Shown: positions 1 through 12,026, counted from the stretch's first letter. The stretch is DNA of 64,000 nucleotides from Diplosphaera chodatii (GCA_032358165.1 JAALGY010000039.1:1240001-1304000); one strand, 5' to 3'. Notes: generated by a model from the letters alone, not told the origin. Made by a program: numbers and translations.

Positions 1-284
1 TGCCCGCAGGTTGACCCTCTGAAGTGGCATTGCACGCAGTTGCGGCGCCCACATCTCATTGCTTGTGGCCAACGTGCACCTGCCTCACACGTTCTGCTTC
101 AGGGCCCGATGCATTTTGTGCACACAAGACAGCATTCAGCAACATGTCACGCAGCTCAAGACCAGCAGTGCAGAACGCTACAGTTCAACAACGAACCATC
201 GGCGAGATACGGCGGCAGCCCGCAGCAGGTCAGTTGGGCTCAAGCACAGCAGCACCAGGCGCAGCACGTCGTCTGGCAGGTCCG
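1..284 (-). CDS. F-box protein, partial (runs off the left edge)
   Basis: An exon on the minus strand (284 down to 197) encodes a clear F-box core with the pattern ADLPDDVLRLVLLCLSP followed by TDLLRAAAVSRRW. It is entered through a ctacacaca-type acceptor (gtgtag on the minus strand) in phase 1 and leaves at gttcgt in phase 2, inside the conserved Trp codon. F-box proteins recruit substrates to SCF ubiquitin ligases by binding SKP1; the C-terminal substrate-recognition part (often LRR or Kelch in plants and algae) lies beyond base 1. Bases 1-17 could open the next exon, which would restore the Trp codon. The first exon must lie between 285 and about 1100 but I could not place it. Confidence 0.6.
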
Positions 285-1125
285 CTACACACATGTCGCC
301 TGCCACGTGCACACATCTGCTGTATGGCATGGGCGTGCCTGTATGCCTGCCATATGGCTGGGTAGTGAAGCATGCATGTCTGGGCATGCAGGCATCCTGC
401 CCACGCACTGACGGCGCGCTCAAGGGCATCACAGGTCGCTGTTACTGTCATGTACACCTGCATCAGCGATACCTGGTCGTTCACAGCACTTCTGCATCAC
501 CCAAAAATACAGCCTGGCCACATGCCTTGTCTATCAAGCGCCCTGGCACCCGTCGCTGCACACTTGCACTCTACAGTACATTTGAGAGCCTAAAGCAGCT
601 TTTGCCAAGGTTCTGTGCCCGTTGCTCACTCTTTTGAGTTCCTGCTGCTGCTGCTGCCTCGACCTGTCCGCTAAGATGGAGCAAAGCAAACGCCACTCAA
701 CGCCGAAGCCGTTGTGCTAACCCCTTGCCTACTCTACCTTGTCAGTTGCATGTCTGAGCGAGCGCACGGAACCCTGGCGAAGCTGCAGTACTCGATCTGC
801 CCCTCCCATTTGCCAGGTCAGCAGGTGCAGACCAGGGGGCGAACGGGTGCACGCTACTCAGTGCACTACTTGGAGCGTGCAAGTCTGTGCATCTCTCACC
901 GCAGGTCTCTTCAGTCACCGCAAAGATCCCCCTTCAAGTGATCATAGGGAAGATTGCACGCAGGGATGAGTGCGCACGACAGGAGCCACCGCACGGATCC
1001 CCGACATGCAACAATGACGGAAGCCACGCGCTATGCACATGGCAACGCTGAAGAAGACATCAGTCTGCAAGAAAAGGAGGTGTAATGGTGTGTTCACGTG
1101 GCACTCCTGAAGGCACTATGCACAC
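285..1125. other. Upstream part of the F-box gene and 3' flank of the protease gene
   Basis: No convincing exon was recognised. It must hold the F-box gene's 5' exon or exons and promoter, plus the 3' UTR of the aspartic protease whose stop is at 1126-1128 on the minus strand. Confidence 0.4.
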
Positions 1126-4100
1126 TCATTGCTCGCTGCGAGACTGCAGTTCCCGCTCGCTCGGCAGGAAGGCAAGCCGTTGCCGGCCGTAGTCCAGCAG
1201 CAGCGTCGAGCGGGTCAGCAGGTCGGCGCAGATCAGGCCCCTGCAGACCAGGGTATGCCTTGTGCTGAGTGGTCGAAAACGTTGAACTGGGCTGGCTGCA
1301 CAGTGCACGACTGAGCGTGCATGACAGCAGCCTTACGCTGCTATCCGCCCAACAAAGGGAGATGGCGGTTTGGCAGCGTCACATGATGCTATGGGGATAT
1401 ATGTGTGCCGCCACCTGGAGTAGCAGGACAGTTCGAAGCCGGTGTCCACAAATAGGCAGCTGACATCTGGCCAGCGGCGCCCGCCGAGCTCCGCCCACGG
1501 CAGCCGCCCCAGGGTGGCCCGCGTGTTCGCCCCCGCCTCGCCCCCCACGCCCTGCACACGGCAGCAGCTGCACATGCTGTTCACCTGAGATGCTTCAAAT
1601 GACAGATACACGGCCACCAATGCGCCACTACCTTGATGCTCAACGCCAGGCAGAAGACAAGAAGTGCAGCGAAGCAGGAGGGCCAGCTGGCCTTACGCGC
1701 AACGGTGGTGGGCATGTCACACAGCCTGCGGCAGGAGTCGAAAGTGCCGCGGCATGGACACGGTTTGTCGATGCACCTTGACGATGCGGAGGTTGCTGGC
1801 GCCGCTGCGCTTCGGGGCCGCCAGCGCAAGCGCATCCGCCGCCCGCAGGGGGAATATCAGGTCGGACCCGCCGGCGCCTGCACCACCCAGCAACCGTAGA
1901 TTTGCACCCACATGATATGTCAAAGCTTGGAGGGTTTCCATACCTGTAAAAACAGGCGGGCCCAAAAGCAAGTGCAGCACACGGGAGCCGCTCGATGGCG
2001 CAAGGGGACAGGTACCACGTCAAAGTTGTACCCGAGTCCAGGAGCATGAGTGAGGACTCCAGGTGTACTGGGCTGTCCATGCAATCGCTGCCGATATCCG
2101 GTGCTGGCAATGGCTGCCGCGCAGGCAGCGTCGACATGACATGTGGGAGCGACGAGATCATGTGCATGCGCTGCCACAGGGGCTCTGTCCCGCCCCCAGC
2201 GCCTCCTGCTGAGTCACTACTGCCGTCAGCACAGCTGCTGCTGCAGCTTTGGCGATGGCTGCTGTTGCTCCTGCTGCTGCTGGTGTCGGTCTGGAACACA
2301 GGTGGCGGTTGCTGCGGATCGTGCAAGCGGATGTGGTACGGCTGTATCCGATGCTGCGGCGGGGGCGGCACCTCAACAAGCGCCCTGCAATATGCCAATA
2401 TGGACGAATACAATACAGGTACACAAATACTTGCGAACTGTACGTAAACCAGAGCCCGACTACATACGCCGAAACCATGGATAGCCAATGGTGGGTGTGA
2501 TGCACGGAGTGGTTCCCAAGACTTGTTCTGTGCCAAAGGACTCGAGGCTTGCCAAGGCAGGATGTTTGGAAGCCTGCAGTTGGCATGGGAGCGGGTCTGC
2601 AGCAGACAGTGACTGCTGATACTGAACACTCGAGAGATGAGGCTTACCGCCGCAGCAGGTCAAAGCCGATGACGCCCACTACAGGGCTGGGCGGCGCGGC
2701 CACCAGCCCGCCCAGCTGCATCTCCATGAACAGCGGCGCCTCCATAGTCAGCGGCCCCAGCTGCGGGCCAGCAGCTGAATCTTGTGTTGCTTGCTCTGTA
2801 GCATTGACGTAGTGCAACGATTGCCATCATGCTGCCGGAGGGATGCTGGAGACAGAGCAAAATCGTTGAAGCAGGTGCAAGGACGGTATTCATCACACCA
2901 TGCCAGCAGCTGGCAACACTCCTTTGCCACATGATGGGCCGCGTGTTTTGAGTTGCGCAGATGCTGGAGGGAGAACCCGTGATTGTGGAAGAGGGCGCAA
3001 GCGCTGCTGCAAAGCTGTGGCCACGCTGCAACATCCACACACCCAGCACCCCAAACGGGAAAATCTTGATGTGCCATCAATGGTTGGTTAGAGCGCACCT
3101 GGATGCTGGATGCGCGGCGGAAGCAGGAGCGCGTCTTGCCGGCAACCCCGCTGACGTGGATCTCGCCGATGCAGGGCAGCTGCATCTTGTCTGCAGCCGC
3201 CCGCTCAATGACCAGGCCGCTGGCTCCTGCAGTGTACTGACTATCCAGCTTGAACAGCCGCCTCTATTGGACAAGCACAGCCTCTCCCCACCTCCACAGA
3301 CGCAGTCTTCCTCCCAGAGTGCGATATGCAGTAATGAGTGGGATGGTTGGTGCTAAACCAGTAGTCTGGGAGAGCACCTGTGTCCAGGATCATGAACCCA
3401 ACCTCCTGGCCGTTAATGCGCGGCTTCACCAGGATGTGGCCTCCCGCAGTCTTCCATGCCTGCGCATGGTGCAGCTGATGACCCCTTGGGTTCCAACCGT
3501 ACATGTTGCGGTGGCGGCTGGCGGCACTCAACAGGTGAAGACAGTGCAGATTGCCTTCAGTCTGGTGTGTGCCGGGACCATTCCGTCCATACCTGGACCT
3601 GTGGAGACGCGCCAGGCGCAAACTGCGTGCACGGCGTCACTTGCTGCAGGGGCGGCATCTGGTAAGCGGCTGCGCCACCTGCTAAAGCGCTGTCGACCGC
3701 TCCGCTGCTGTCTCTGACTGGTGAAACGCTGTCAGCAGCGGAGCTGGTGGCTGTTGTGCTAGCTGTGGGGGCGCCGCGGGCGGTGACGCTGCTGTCGGCT
3801 CGGCTGCCAATTGGGCGCACCACCGCCGACTCCACATCGAAGGTGTTGCTGCCGCCGCCGGCGGCAACATGCTGCAGGGACACAGGCACCGGCAGCCTGC
3901 GCACACCACCACCAGCAGTGTTCAGAAATTGGGATCAATTTCCAAACGACAATGCTGCAAGTTGCATGAACAGAAAGACAGCCCTGGTGCTGGAGGGCGG
4001 ACTCTGCATTCCAACAGAAAATAACAGTTCGACGGAGCTCATGCTTGATGCTGGAAACAATGCGCGACCTCACAGACTGACCCTGTTGCTGCTGCACCGC

Positions 4101-6055
4101 TGGAGGGCCACTCGAACTGCCACGTCTCCAGGTCGCCGCACAGCTGCATGGACAACGCAAGCGGCCGCCAGGTGCCACCGCACACCCGCAACCTCGCCGC
4201 CAGCTGCACCGCACAAGCAGACCTATGTGTTCGTGGCTGATCGATCTACAGCACCGCCCAGGCAAGGGTTCAGCACCATCTCATTTTGAGCTGTGTCCCA
4301 AGACTGCCACCGTGAAGCACCTAGGAGTGCACCTGTCCGTTTTGTAGACGCAACGCCAGGTGCACGTCATCGCCCGGCGGCGGCAGCACGCTGCGCGGCG
4401 GCCACTGCTGCGGCAGCCGGTCCCAGAAGGCTTGCGCCTGGGGTCACGAAGCAACGAAAGGCTGGTAGGGGCAGTTCAGCATGAGCGGACGGTCGGTGTG
4501 CATGCTCAACCAGCACCTCTCTTATGCCAGCCTGCCCAAGCAGCGCTCCGGCAGCAAGTCGAGCATCGCACAGGACGAGAGATTATGCTGTCCCCCACCT
4601 GCTCTGCTGGGGACTGCCAAGCTGTGTCTGTACTCGTTGCTGCTGCTGCTCAGGCCGCCACATGCAGCGGCAGACTGCTGTGCAGCGGCCAGCTGACCTC
4701 TACGAGCGTCACTGCTGCTGCTGCTGCTGCTGCTGCCGCCGCCGCCGCCGCCGCCCTCGCTGAACGATGGGCTGCTGCTGCTGCGGCTGCCGTTGCTGAT
4801 CGCTGTGCTGCTGGTGCTGCCGCCGATCCAGCGCCTGTGGTCGTCCACCTCGTCTGGCGCTAAGCGCCGCACCTGGCGGTTCAACAGCCCAGCTCACCAT
4901 GCCAGTGCCAGGATTCACCACGATGCACTGCAGCAAATCATGCTTTTGCAATACTTTTGAGGCAGCACGTTGACTTCTCCAGCATGGTGGACAATCCCGA
5001 CAATGGCACTTGCCGAAGGCACGCCCAAAGACGGATGCACTTCAAAGTCCCCAGTGACGTCTTGCGGGACCCCGACGAGAACCCACCAGGAGGCGGGATG
5101 CGACGTTGGGCTGCAGCCACAGGCCAGCACGCACCCACACCGTCAGCAGCGCCGCCTCCAGGTCGTCGAGCTCCTGGTGCCGCACCACCCCGCTGTAGTC
5201 CACCTGCGGCCATGGACCCCTCTCGTCGGTGACATAGAACCTGCGTGCTGCACACCACGGGAGATGGTGCAACACAAGCATGCACTCAAGCCACTGCACG
5301 ACACGAGGCATCGGCAGGAGACCATCGCCAAGGTCACCTCCCATGCCTCATTCGACTCGCCATCGTAGCCGCTCCGGTGGACCATCTGGTCAGAGACAAA
5401 CTCGTCATGGAACGCCCCGCTGGCCTGCAGACAAAATGCCAGGTTGTGCCTTGCTGCATGGCACTGCCGCGCGTTTGAAGGTGGGGACCTTGGCAAGCAG
5501 CTTCAGCTGCGTCATCGTGCCACTACTGCACCGTTGATTCCATGTCAAACGGCCCGACTGTCAGGCTGTGACATTCAGCACCTGTACACAACAGCGCCAT
5601 CGGATCGGCATGCCGAGGTACATGCCGGAGCCCTCCTCGCATATCTCGTGGCCCGCAGGTATCTGCAGGCCGCACGCCTGGCGCATGCGCTGCAGCACCT
5701 CTGGCAGCGGCACATATGGCTGGGCCTCTGGCGACGCTGCAGCGGTAGCATCGGTAAGCTCCGCTGCCGGCGCCGCCGTGGCGGCGGCGCTGCTGGCAGC
5801 AGGGTGCTTGCTGCTGTAGCATACGCCTGGCGAGTGCAGTCGCTCTGGGCAATGGGCTGTCGGAAGCCAGATTGCTCGCACGAGCTGCTGCAGGGTGCGC
5901 GCATGGTTTGGCAGCGACGGCGCCGGCACTCGCTGCACGGCGCTGCTGACGCCCAGGCTGGTTAAGCCACGCTGCTGCAGCCGCATGCAAGCTGTCGCCG
6001 TCAGCAGACGGCGCTGCGCAATCTTGACCGGGCTTAGTGGTTGCAATCCCTTCAA
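1126..6055 (-). CDS. Retropepsin-like aspartic protease with two active-site modules
   Basis: A multi-exon gene. The C-terminal half joins cleanly in phase: 3459-3378, 3226-3099, 2760-2648, 2384-2032, 1877-1777, 1551-1415, 1240-1126. Module 1 has the catalytic motif ILDTGASGLVI and a closing GVIGFDLLRR strand; module 2 has MLLDSGAGGSDLIF and ends GLICADLLTRS then LLLDYGRQRL. Both are the D-T/S-G-A pattern of retropepsin-fold proteases. The N-terminal exons (6055-5582, 5424-5338, 5203-5087, 4927-4898, 4872-4698) carry a YDG..W...YSGVVR pattern I associate with the N-terminal domain of bacterial aspartyl-protease-family proteins. The first exon is Arg/Ala/Gln-rich and could be an organelle presequence; a second ATG lies at 5986. 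A Ser/Gly linker (about 4840-4700) separates the halves. Joins between 4698 and 3459 are uncertain. Substrate unknown. Confidence 0.85.
4712..4755. repeat. CTG/CCG trinucleotide run in the protease linker exon
   Basis: Eight CTG units followed by GCC/CCG units. Read on the minus strand it encodes the Ser and Gly runs of the protease linker, so it is probably a length-variable coding microsatellite. Confidence 0.85.
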
Positions 6056-6602
6056 ATTGCAGCAGCACTGCTGATGGCCTTTCTGCCCAGATCAACTCAT
6101 ACACAAAGTACCGTGTCAGCTGCCGTGTTCATTTGAGTATCGTTGAGGTCAACACCTGATCATAAGCAGCAAATGGCAAATGGTAGAGGCGAAACAAGGG
6201 TTTGTGTGTTGCATGCAGAGTCTGAGGATGGAGGAAGTGTGCGCCTGTGATCGCGTTTGCTGGAGCAGTTGCCACTACCCCATCCCTTTTGATCGCTGGC
6301 AGGTTCCGATCGTTGCGTGTGATATCGCTGAATAGCGTGTCGGCTTGCTGCAGCTGCAAGTGTTGTCTTGAATTGCTGCATGCAGCATTTGAGCTGCCAC
6401 CGGCATGTTAGCATGTGCATGACTTGCAGTCTCAGCGTTGGCGCCAGTCTCGTTCACTAGCAGAACGTGATACGCAGCCTTTGTGTGGGCACTGAAGCAC
6501 GATCATCGTGTGATCTGCCACGAACCTCCAGTGGCGACGCTGTAATCCACAACAGTAGGCGCAAGTTGGCCAGCGCCCAGGTCCGCCCTCTTGGTCGCCT
6601 GG
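6056..6602. other. Divergent intergenic region, protease / lipoate ligase
   Basis: About 550 bases between two start codons pointing away from each other. It should hold both promoters and 5' UTRs. No TATA box or other named element stands out. Confidence 0.5.
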
Positions 6603-8518
6603 ATGCGGGCGCCAGTGATCGTCAGACTACTGAGGCTGGCGAGGTTTCCGATCCTGCGGCAGCTCGAGTTGGAACAGGTAGGCAGGCATCTCCCGCACAA
6701 CATGAGGTGCTGTGTCAGTCTGCTGTATTACCTGTACGTATGTATCATGGGCAAGCGAGTTACACAGGGAACCATGCTCTGTAGGCGCTGCTGCGAGTGA
6801 GCAATGACAGCTGGCTCTTGGTCAATAATGGCACGCCAGACCCTGCCGTTGTGATGGGCATCTCGGGGTGCGCTCATCGTGTTGTCAGCCTGATCGGTAT
6901 GCAACTTGTCATGTTAGTGATTGCCACTGGAGGGTCCCTGTTGCCACTTGCATTCGCACTTTGTCTGCTGAGCTCTGTCACCATGCTGTGGTGTCCAATT
7001 ACTGGCGGGTTCTACTGTACACAGGAAGTTGGATGAGCTGGTGCACCGAACCGAGGCTAAGGCAGCCGGCGTGACGGTCATCAAGCGCTTTAGCGGCGGC
7101 GGCACCGTGGCAGTAGACTCAGACACAGTGTTTGCTACGCTGATATCGAGCGAAGCAGCCATTCGAGAGGTCAGCATCTGCGTGCTGTTGCCATCTCTTG
7201 TCACTGCGCCAGCCACTTGTCGCCTCATGCCCTGATAGCCACTTCTGGACGTCCGCGCGTGGTCTGTAAAGCACGTCATCCCCCAAACATCCAGAGCTCT
7301 GCACGCTCGAGCCTGCAGGTAGAGGCGTACCCACGGCCGCTGATGCGGTACACAGAGGGGCTGTACCGCCATGCCTTTGGCCGCTACGGCGACTTCAAGC
7401 TGCGGGAAAACGGTGCAGCTTCGATATCACCTTGTCAGCCTGTTGTGGTTGGAAGAAGTCTGTTGTGGTTGGAAGAAGTTGGCCTGTCCAGAGTGCGATG
7501 GTATGAGCTCGTGTGCTAATGTGTGCACCGCACCACCCGCCTTGCAGATTACTGCTTTGGGGAGCGGAAGTTCGGCGGCAACGCACAGGTGATACGCGCA
7601 TGCAATGCTGTCTCGCATGGTCCCAGTTGGAAGCGCTCGCACAGCAAAGGGCTGCAGGTCTGCCTGCGGAACAGAGTGTAGTGTGTCCCACAGGCAATCA
7701 CTCGGGGGCGCTGGTTGCACCACACCACATTCCTGTGGGACTTTGACGATGCGCACATGGCGCTGCTGAAGCACCCGGAGCGCGCGCCTGCCTACCGAGA
7801 GGTCCGAACGGATTTGGGTTTGAGACACCATATGTACGTGTTGGATGGGATTTGACTTGGCACACCGCGTTTGGCAGTGATGTCGCAGATACACTGGTGC
7901 TACAGCCACATGACTGGGCTCCGAAGGCTCGTTTGCTTTGGCAGTGCTGCACACTGCATGCCGCCAAGCATGCTGGCCTCCTGCTGAGTATATGGCATTG
8001 GAGCCTTGAAACAATCTGCAGCCACCACGTTCTGTTATATCTGACATCAACTCACATGTACTTTCTGCAGGGGCGGGACCATCAGGAATTTGTGTGTCGG
8101 CTGCGGGAATACATACCATCACGGGCTGCGCTGCTTGAGGCATTCCCGCAGGCCCTGCAGGCTGCCGGCTTCCAGCTGCAGGTGCAGCAAACATCGTTGC
8201 GTGAGCACATGCTGGTCACCTCCATGCGGCTGCCCCAATGTGGCCACATGCAAGTAGACGGCATTCTGCCTTCCTTGCACCCTGAAAATGGAAATGGCAG
8301 AACTGGCATCTGCTGTGGCGCCCTCTCTCGCGTGCCCATCCCATGGGCTCCACGGTCAAACCTCTTGCTGCAGTGCAGGCATGCCGGTCGGCATGATAAG
8401 TTGTCGACTCAAAGACCCAAGGCTCTCCTTCATATGAAATCAGGAGGCCACCCTGGAGGAGGCGCGGGAGGTGCTGCAGGGTGAGCACCTGAAGACGACG
8501 CGCGTGGTGGAGCTGTGA
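6603..8518 (+). CDS. Lipoate-protein ligase (BPL/LPL family)
   Basis: Eight exons join in phase to a 243-residue protein: 6603-6677, 6785-6867, 7025-7169, 7319-7412, 7548-7588, 7694-7801, 8071-8181, 8444-8518. It attaches lipoate or octanoate to Lys of E2 or H-protein lipoyl domains. Visible motifs are ARFPILRQLELEQALLR, NNGTPDPAVVMGISGK, VIKRFSGGGTV, the KFGGNAQ lysine loop and GRWLHHTTFLWDFD, the order seen in the plant lipoate ligase A type (as I remember Arabidopsis At3g29010). The start ATG at 6603 gives almost no room for a transit peptide, although plant relatives are mitochondrial; an upstream exon is possible. It diverges from the protease gene and converges on the SpoVS gene. Confidence 0.93.
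7441..7480. repeat. 20-base tandem duplication in lipoate ligase intron 4
   Basis: Two adjacent copies of tgttgtggttggaagaagtc, differing only in the last base (c/t). They lie inside the intron between exons 7319-7412 and 7548-7588. Confidence 0.95.
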
Positions 8519-9137
8519 CGCCTGCAGCCTCATATGACGACAGACGCTGGCCGCATCGATCCAAACTGGCAGCCTGTTCAACAGCAAATTCACACTGGCA
8601 GGTTCGTGCATCTGTGCATGTCTGTCATTCGTGGCTCACATCTGCGCGCAGCCAGGCACTCGTGTCCACCACCTGGCACCCACAGAACGATGGTTGTCCT
8701 GCATGGCTGATGCTCAATGACAAATTTTGCTGCAGGATGAACAGCCATGCATCAACAGCCCTCTGCGAGGTCCCACTGGCAGCGTGACAGTCTATCAAGC
8801 TGGGGCCGCATTTGGAAAGGCGGCAATGTGTGGCGTCGCTAATGGTGACAACATACAGTAGGGTGACTCTGGTGAATGGGCAGCACTCGTGGTCTGTTGC
8901 ATGGTTGACATTCCGCGATGAGCACCAGTCACACAAAGGGCAACACTGATGACACAGGATATGTGGAACATGTTCGAAACCACGAGCAACAATTGCTTCA
9001 CAGGGAATGAAGGACTCTGCTGACTAATGTACAGTAAGTGGACGCAGGCACTGCAACGCGCTCGTCACGTTGACCTCAGCATGTCACTTGCGCTACTCCG
9101 GTTTTCCGCAGTGTATGCATCCCATCAGTCGGCGCCG
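8519..9137. other. Convergent 3' region, lipoate ligase / SpoVS gene
   Basis: About 620 bases between two stop codons on opposite strands, presumably both 3' UTRs. No coding signal, and no TGTAA motif on either strand. Confidence 0.5.
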
Positions 9138-9953
9138 TCAGACGTCCTCCACCAGGATGTTGAAGCGCAGGGCATTCAGCTTCTCGCCCCGGTCACCCTT
9201 GACCACGCTCTCAAACTCTATGAGCGCCTTGATATCGCACTTGTCCTCCTCCAGATACAGGCGGCAGCTGCAGATGGCACGCATTGCGATTGTGGCCGCA
9301 TGCTCCCCGATGCTAGTCAGCGCTACAGGCACATCCTCCCGCACCTTCGCTGCAATGGCCCCGGCGACTATGTGTGGGTTGCTGTCCCTGCCGACTGTCA
9401 GCTCAACCACGTTCTTCGTGGGGAAGGAGATGGGCCGCCGCTTGGCCAGGTACAGCGCCAGGCTCGCCAGCTGCTTCCCGTCCCGGAACGCTGGCTGGCA
9501 GGTCAGGTCCGCTTCATCCTCCTGCAGGTACTGCCGAGCCACCGCCACCGCCTTGATGGTCTGATTCAGCGAGGCGGACCCCTTTGCCAGCAGCGCCGGC
9601 GGCTGTCCCTCTCGCGCATCGTGCGCGATTTTCCCTGCGACTGACTTCGTCTGGCTCTGGCCGCCCACCTTGATGAACTCGCCGTTCTTGATGCCCTCCT
9701 CCACAACATCATCGTCCTCGGAGCGCCCTTGACCTCGCCTCCGGGGCCGCAGCGTGCGTCCGCTGGTCTGCTGCTTGCCTGCCTGTCTAGCTGGCTGTCT
9801 CCTGGCGCCCGCCTTGCGAACGCCGTTCCTGGTGCCACGCCCGCTGCCTGTGTCCATTGCAGTTGCGGTTTTCCCACGGGTCACGCGCCTGCCACCCTTC
9901 GTCGACTTCTCGATGATGTTGTCCAATGACATCTCGAGCTTATCGGCGGCCAT
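9138..9953 (-). CDS. Tandem SpoVS-domain protein with an N-terminal UAP56-binding-like motif
   Basis: Intronless ORF of 271 residues; the ATG at 9953-9951 is chosen because it places ADKLEMSLDNIIEKS at the N-terminus, as in ALY/REF and FYTTD1-type adaptors. Residues 5-16 fit the UAP56-binding motif (MSLD-x-II). Residues 18-75 are basic and Arg/Gly-rich. Two copies of the SpoVS (stage V sporulation protein S) fold follow: about 92-170 (SVAGKIAHDARE, then LNQTIKAVAVARQYL) and 183-270 (NPHIVAGAIAAKVRE, then ALRFNILVED). SpoVS is related to the Alba fold and is mostly bacterial. An RNA- or DNA-binding nuclear role, perhaps as an mRNA-export adaptor, is inference. Most other genes here have many introns, so the lack of introns is notable. 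Confidence 0.88.
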   Translation of the reverse strand: MAADKLEMSLDNIIEKSTKGGRRVTRGKTATAMDTGSGRGTRNGVRKAGARRQPARQAGKQQTSGRTLRPRRRGQGRSEDDDVVEEGIKNGEFIKVGGQSQTKSVAGKIAHDAREGQPPALLAKGSASLNQTIKAVAVARQYLQEDEADLTCQPAFRDGKQLASLALYLAKRRPISFPTKNVVELTVGRDSNPHIVAGAIAAKVREDVPVALTSIGEHAATIAMRAICSCRLYLEEDKCDIKALIEFESVVKGDRGEKLNALRFNILVEDV

Positions 9954-10384
9954 GGTGCTTTGATGTGAGCCCCTCCGCAATGCAATGTGACCGTGCACGC
10001 AACAGTCACTGGCTCTGATCACAACTACTTCGCACATGCTGCAGGGTGGTTCACGGCGTTTGCCCATCAGCAACACATCCAATCCTGGCAACCCCTCTGG
10101 CTGCATGTGCTCGTCTATCCCTGCTCAGGTGTCCGTTCAGCTCTTGTGACTGATCCCACGGCGGGCGGTGGCAACGAAAGGCCGCAGCATGTTCAGCAGC
10201 TGTGCACTTACTCCCCCTCGCTCTTCACCCTTGGCGCTTGCTCCAATAATTTCTGCACATGTCACAGCAGAGCTGCAGTCCTCACCAGACGCGTGTGTCT
10301 GATGCACGCTTGCCAGCATGACAGGAGGTGACAGGCCTGCACCACACAGTTGCATGCCATCGGTGTCAATGGCGTTCTGCCCAC
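9954..10384. other. Intergenic: SpoVS promoter side and RRP40 3' flank
   Basis: 431 bases between the SpoVS start and the RRP40 stop, both on the minus strand. It should hold the RRP40 3' UTR and the SpoVS promoter. No defined element was recognised. Confidence 0.5.
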
Positions 10385-12026
10385 TTAAGCGCCTGCTTCG
10401 CAAACCTTGACAAAGATGTGCGCCTGGGCTTCTGACAGCGCCTCGGCCTGCTGGATGGCGTTGGCGACCATGATGGTGGTCATCGTGTCCGAGGCGGCCA
10501 CCCACACCCGCCCATTCAGACCCACTGCCAGCTCAAACTTCAGCGCTGCACCTGCACAACAGCCAGGACGCGCCTTAGCATGGTTTGGGAGGGTGGCAGC
10601 GGATGGGTTCATCGTCTCATGTTGGCCAGATGCCTGGATGTGTTGCTCATCAATGCCCACACGCTAATGTGGGATGACTGGCGCCATCACCGCCTGGCCG
10701 GCCACGACCCTGCCAACCCAATGCTACTTGTGTTGCAGGCCTTGACAGAGGCCACAACACACGCTCACCTAGGTTCACCAGCACAGCCGGGCGTGGGTTG
10801 GCTAACAGGGCTCGTGCATACGAAGTCACCACTGAGACCACATACCCGCCAGTGAGCGGCCCATAGCCCGAGGCCTGCAGTCGGCCCATTCGAGGATGCA
10901 CCTCCACACATGAACGTTCAGCCAGCTTGCAGCATGCCCATTACATCAGGCGTGAGTTGCACCGACACAGCAGCAAACAACAGCGGCTGTGGTAGGGCAG
11001 CATGCACGGCGGCAGTCCGAGCTGCTGGTGTGGGTGTGCTGTCATCCAGCCATTGCATGGGGGGTGCTCCCCAGCTCGAACGCGCGCACTGCAGTCACCT
11101 TGCCGCTCGCATCTGTGCACGCGAGCTCGGGCTCCATGTCGCGGCTGGCGACTGTCACCCGCGCATACACCAGGTCCCCCACCGCCAGGTTGGGCCGATT
11201 CCGCCGCTGCAGACGGTGGCGTCACTGGTTTCACATTGTGAGTGCAGGAAAGGCGTCCTCGGCACTGCAGGCGAGGACAGGTGTGGGCATACAGCTGGCC
11301 GTGCATCATATGAGCTCAGCGACTCGTGGGCAAAGACAGTGCAGGGGACATTTTACAATGCCAAAAGACGGGAGGCTTACGGTGGCGGACTCAAAGGCCA
11401 GGATGGGCAGCGTCGCCGGGCTGGGGCCATTGATGTCCATGCTGAAGTTCTCGCCGTGGCGCTCCAGCACGATGCCCACCACCCCCTCCCCCACAGCCGG
11501 CGTGTACCTAACCAGATCATGCACCCTTGTTGAGCAGCTTGCTCCCCGACTGTGGTTACCTGGTCAGACGCAGTTGCGTGCACTGAGTCTATCGGCTGTT
11601 ATGAACGCAGCCCGCTGCTTGCATGAGTGTGGACCAGCTGGCTTGCCACCAGATGTTGGCCTTGAGCACGTGTACCGTCTGAGGTGTATGAGGTGTGTGA
11701 GGTGCTCAGCAAACTCACCGCCTCTGGCGCACATCCAGCCAGATCTTGCCGCCGGGCGCCGAGCGGATGATCCCGGCACGGTCCGCCAGTATCCGGCCTC
11801 CCGCCTGCTGCAGCCCTGGCCCGATGCGCACCTGCACCAAGGTGCCGTGATGGACATGCGGTCCTGGTCGCCGGCAGCGAGGCCACTTTTTCAGGCGACC
11901 TTGCAGCTCCCCATGGCTCTGCTCATCTCCACCATCTCTGACGTCTCTGCTGCGGCGCACCTGGCCTTTCTCTGGCAGCTGCATCACCGCGTCGCCCGGC
12001 ATGACCACCTGCACCGCCAATGCCAT
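10385..12026 (-). CDS. RRP40: Exosome complex cap subunit RRP40 (EXOSC3)
   Basis: Six exons join exactly in phase: 12026-11961, 11831-11719, 11507-11381, 11206-11099, 10874-10769, 10551-10385, giving 228 residues, close to the usual 230-275. The order of domains is right: N-terminal strand region (MPGDAVMQLPEKGQ), S1-type barrel (RYTPAVGEGVVGIVLERHG, LAFESAT), the NRPNLAVGDLVYARV and SRDMEPELACTD segment typical of RRP40, and a KH-like C-terminus with the GLNGRVWV loop. The protein caps the nine-subunit exosome ring and guides RNA to 3'-5' decay and processing in nucleus and cytoplasm. The gene diverges from the unknown gene at 12883. Confidence 0.95.

Noticed and set aside
1420..1445. tRNA B-box-like gttcgaa
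   Set aside because: No acceptor stem, anticodon arm or A-box around it; it lies in a protease exon.
7025..7169. Lipoate ligase taken as octanoyltransferase (LIP2/LipB)
   Set aside because: The KRFSGGGTV and KFGGNAQ arrangement and the LEQALLR start fit the LplA-type plant ligase better than LipB.
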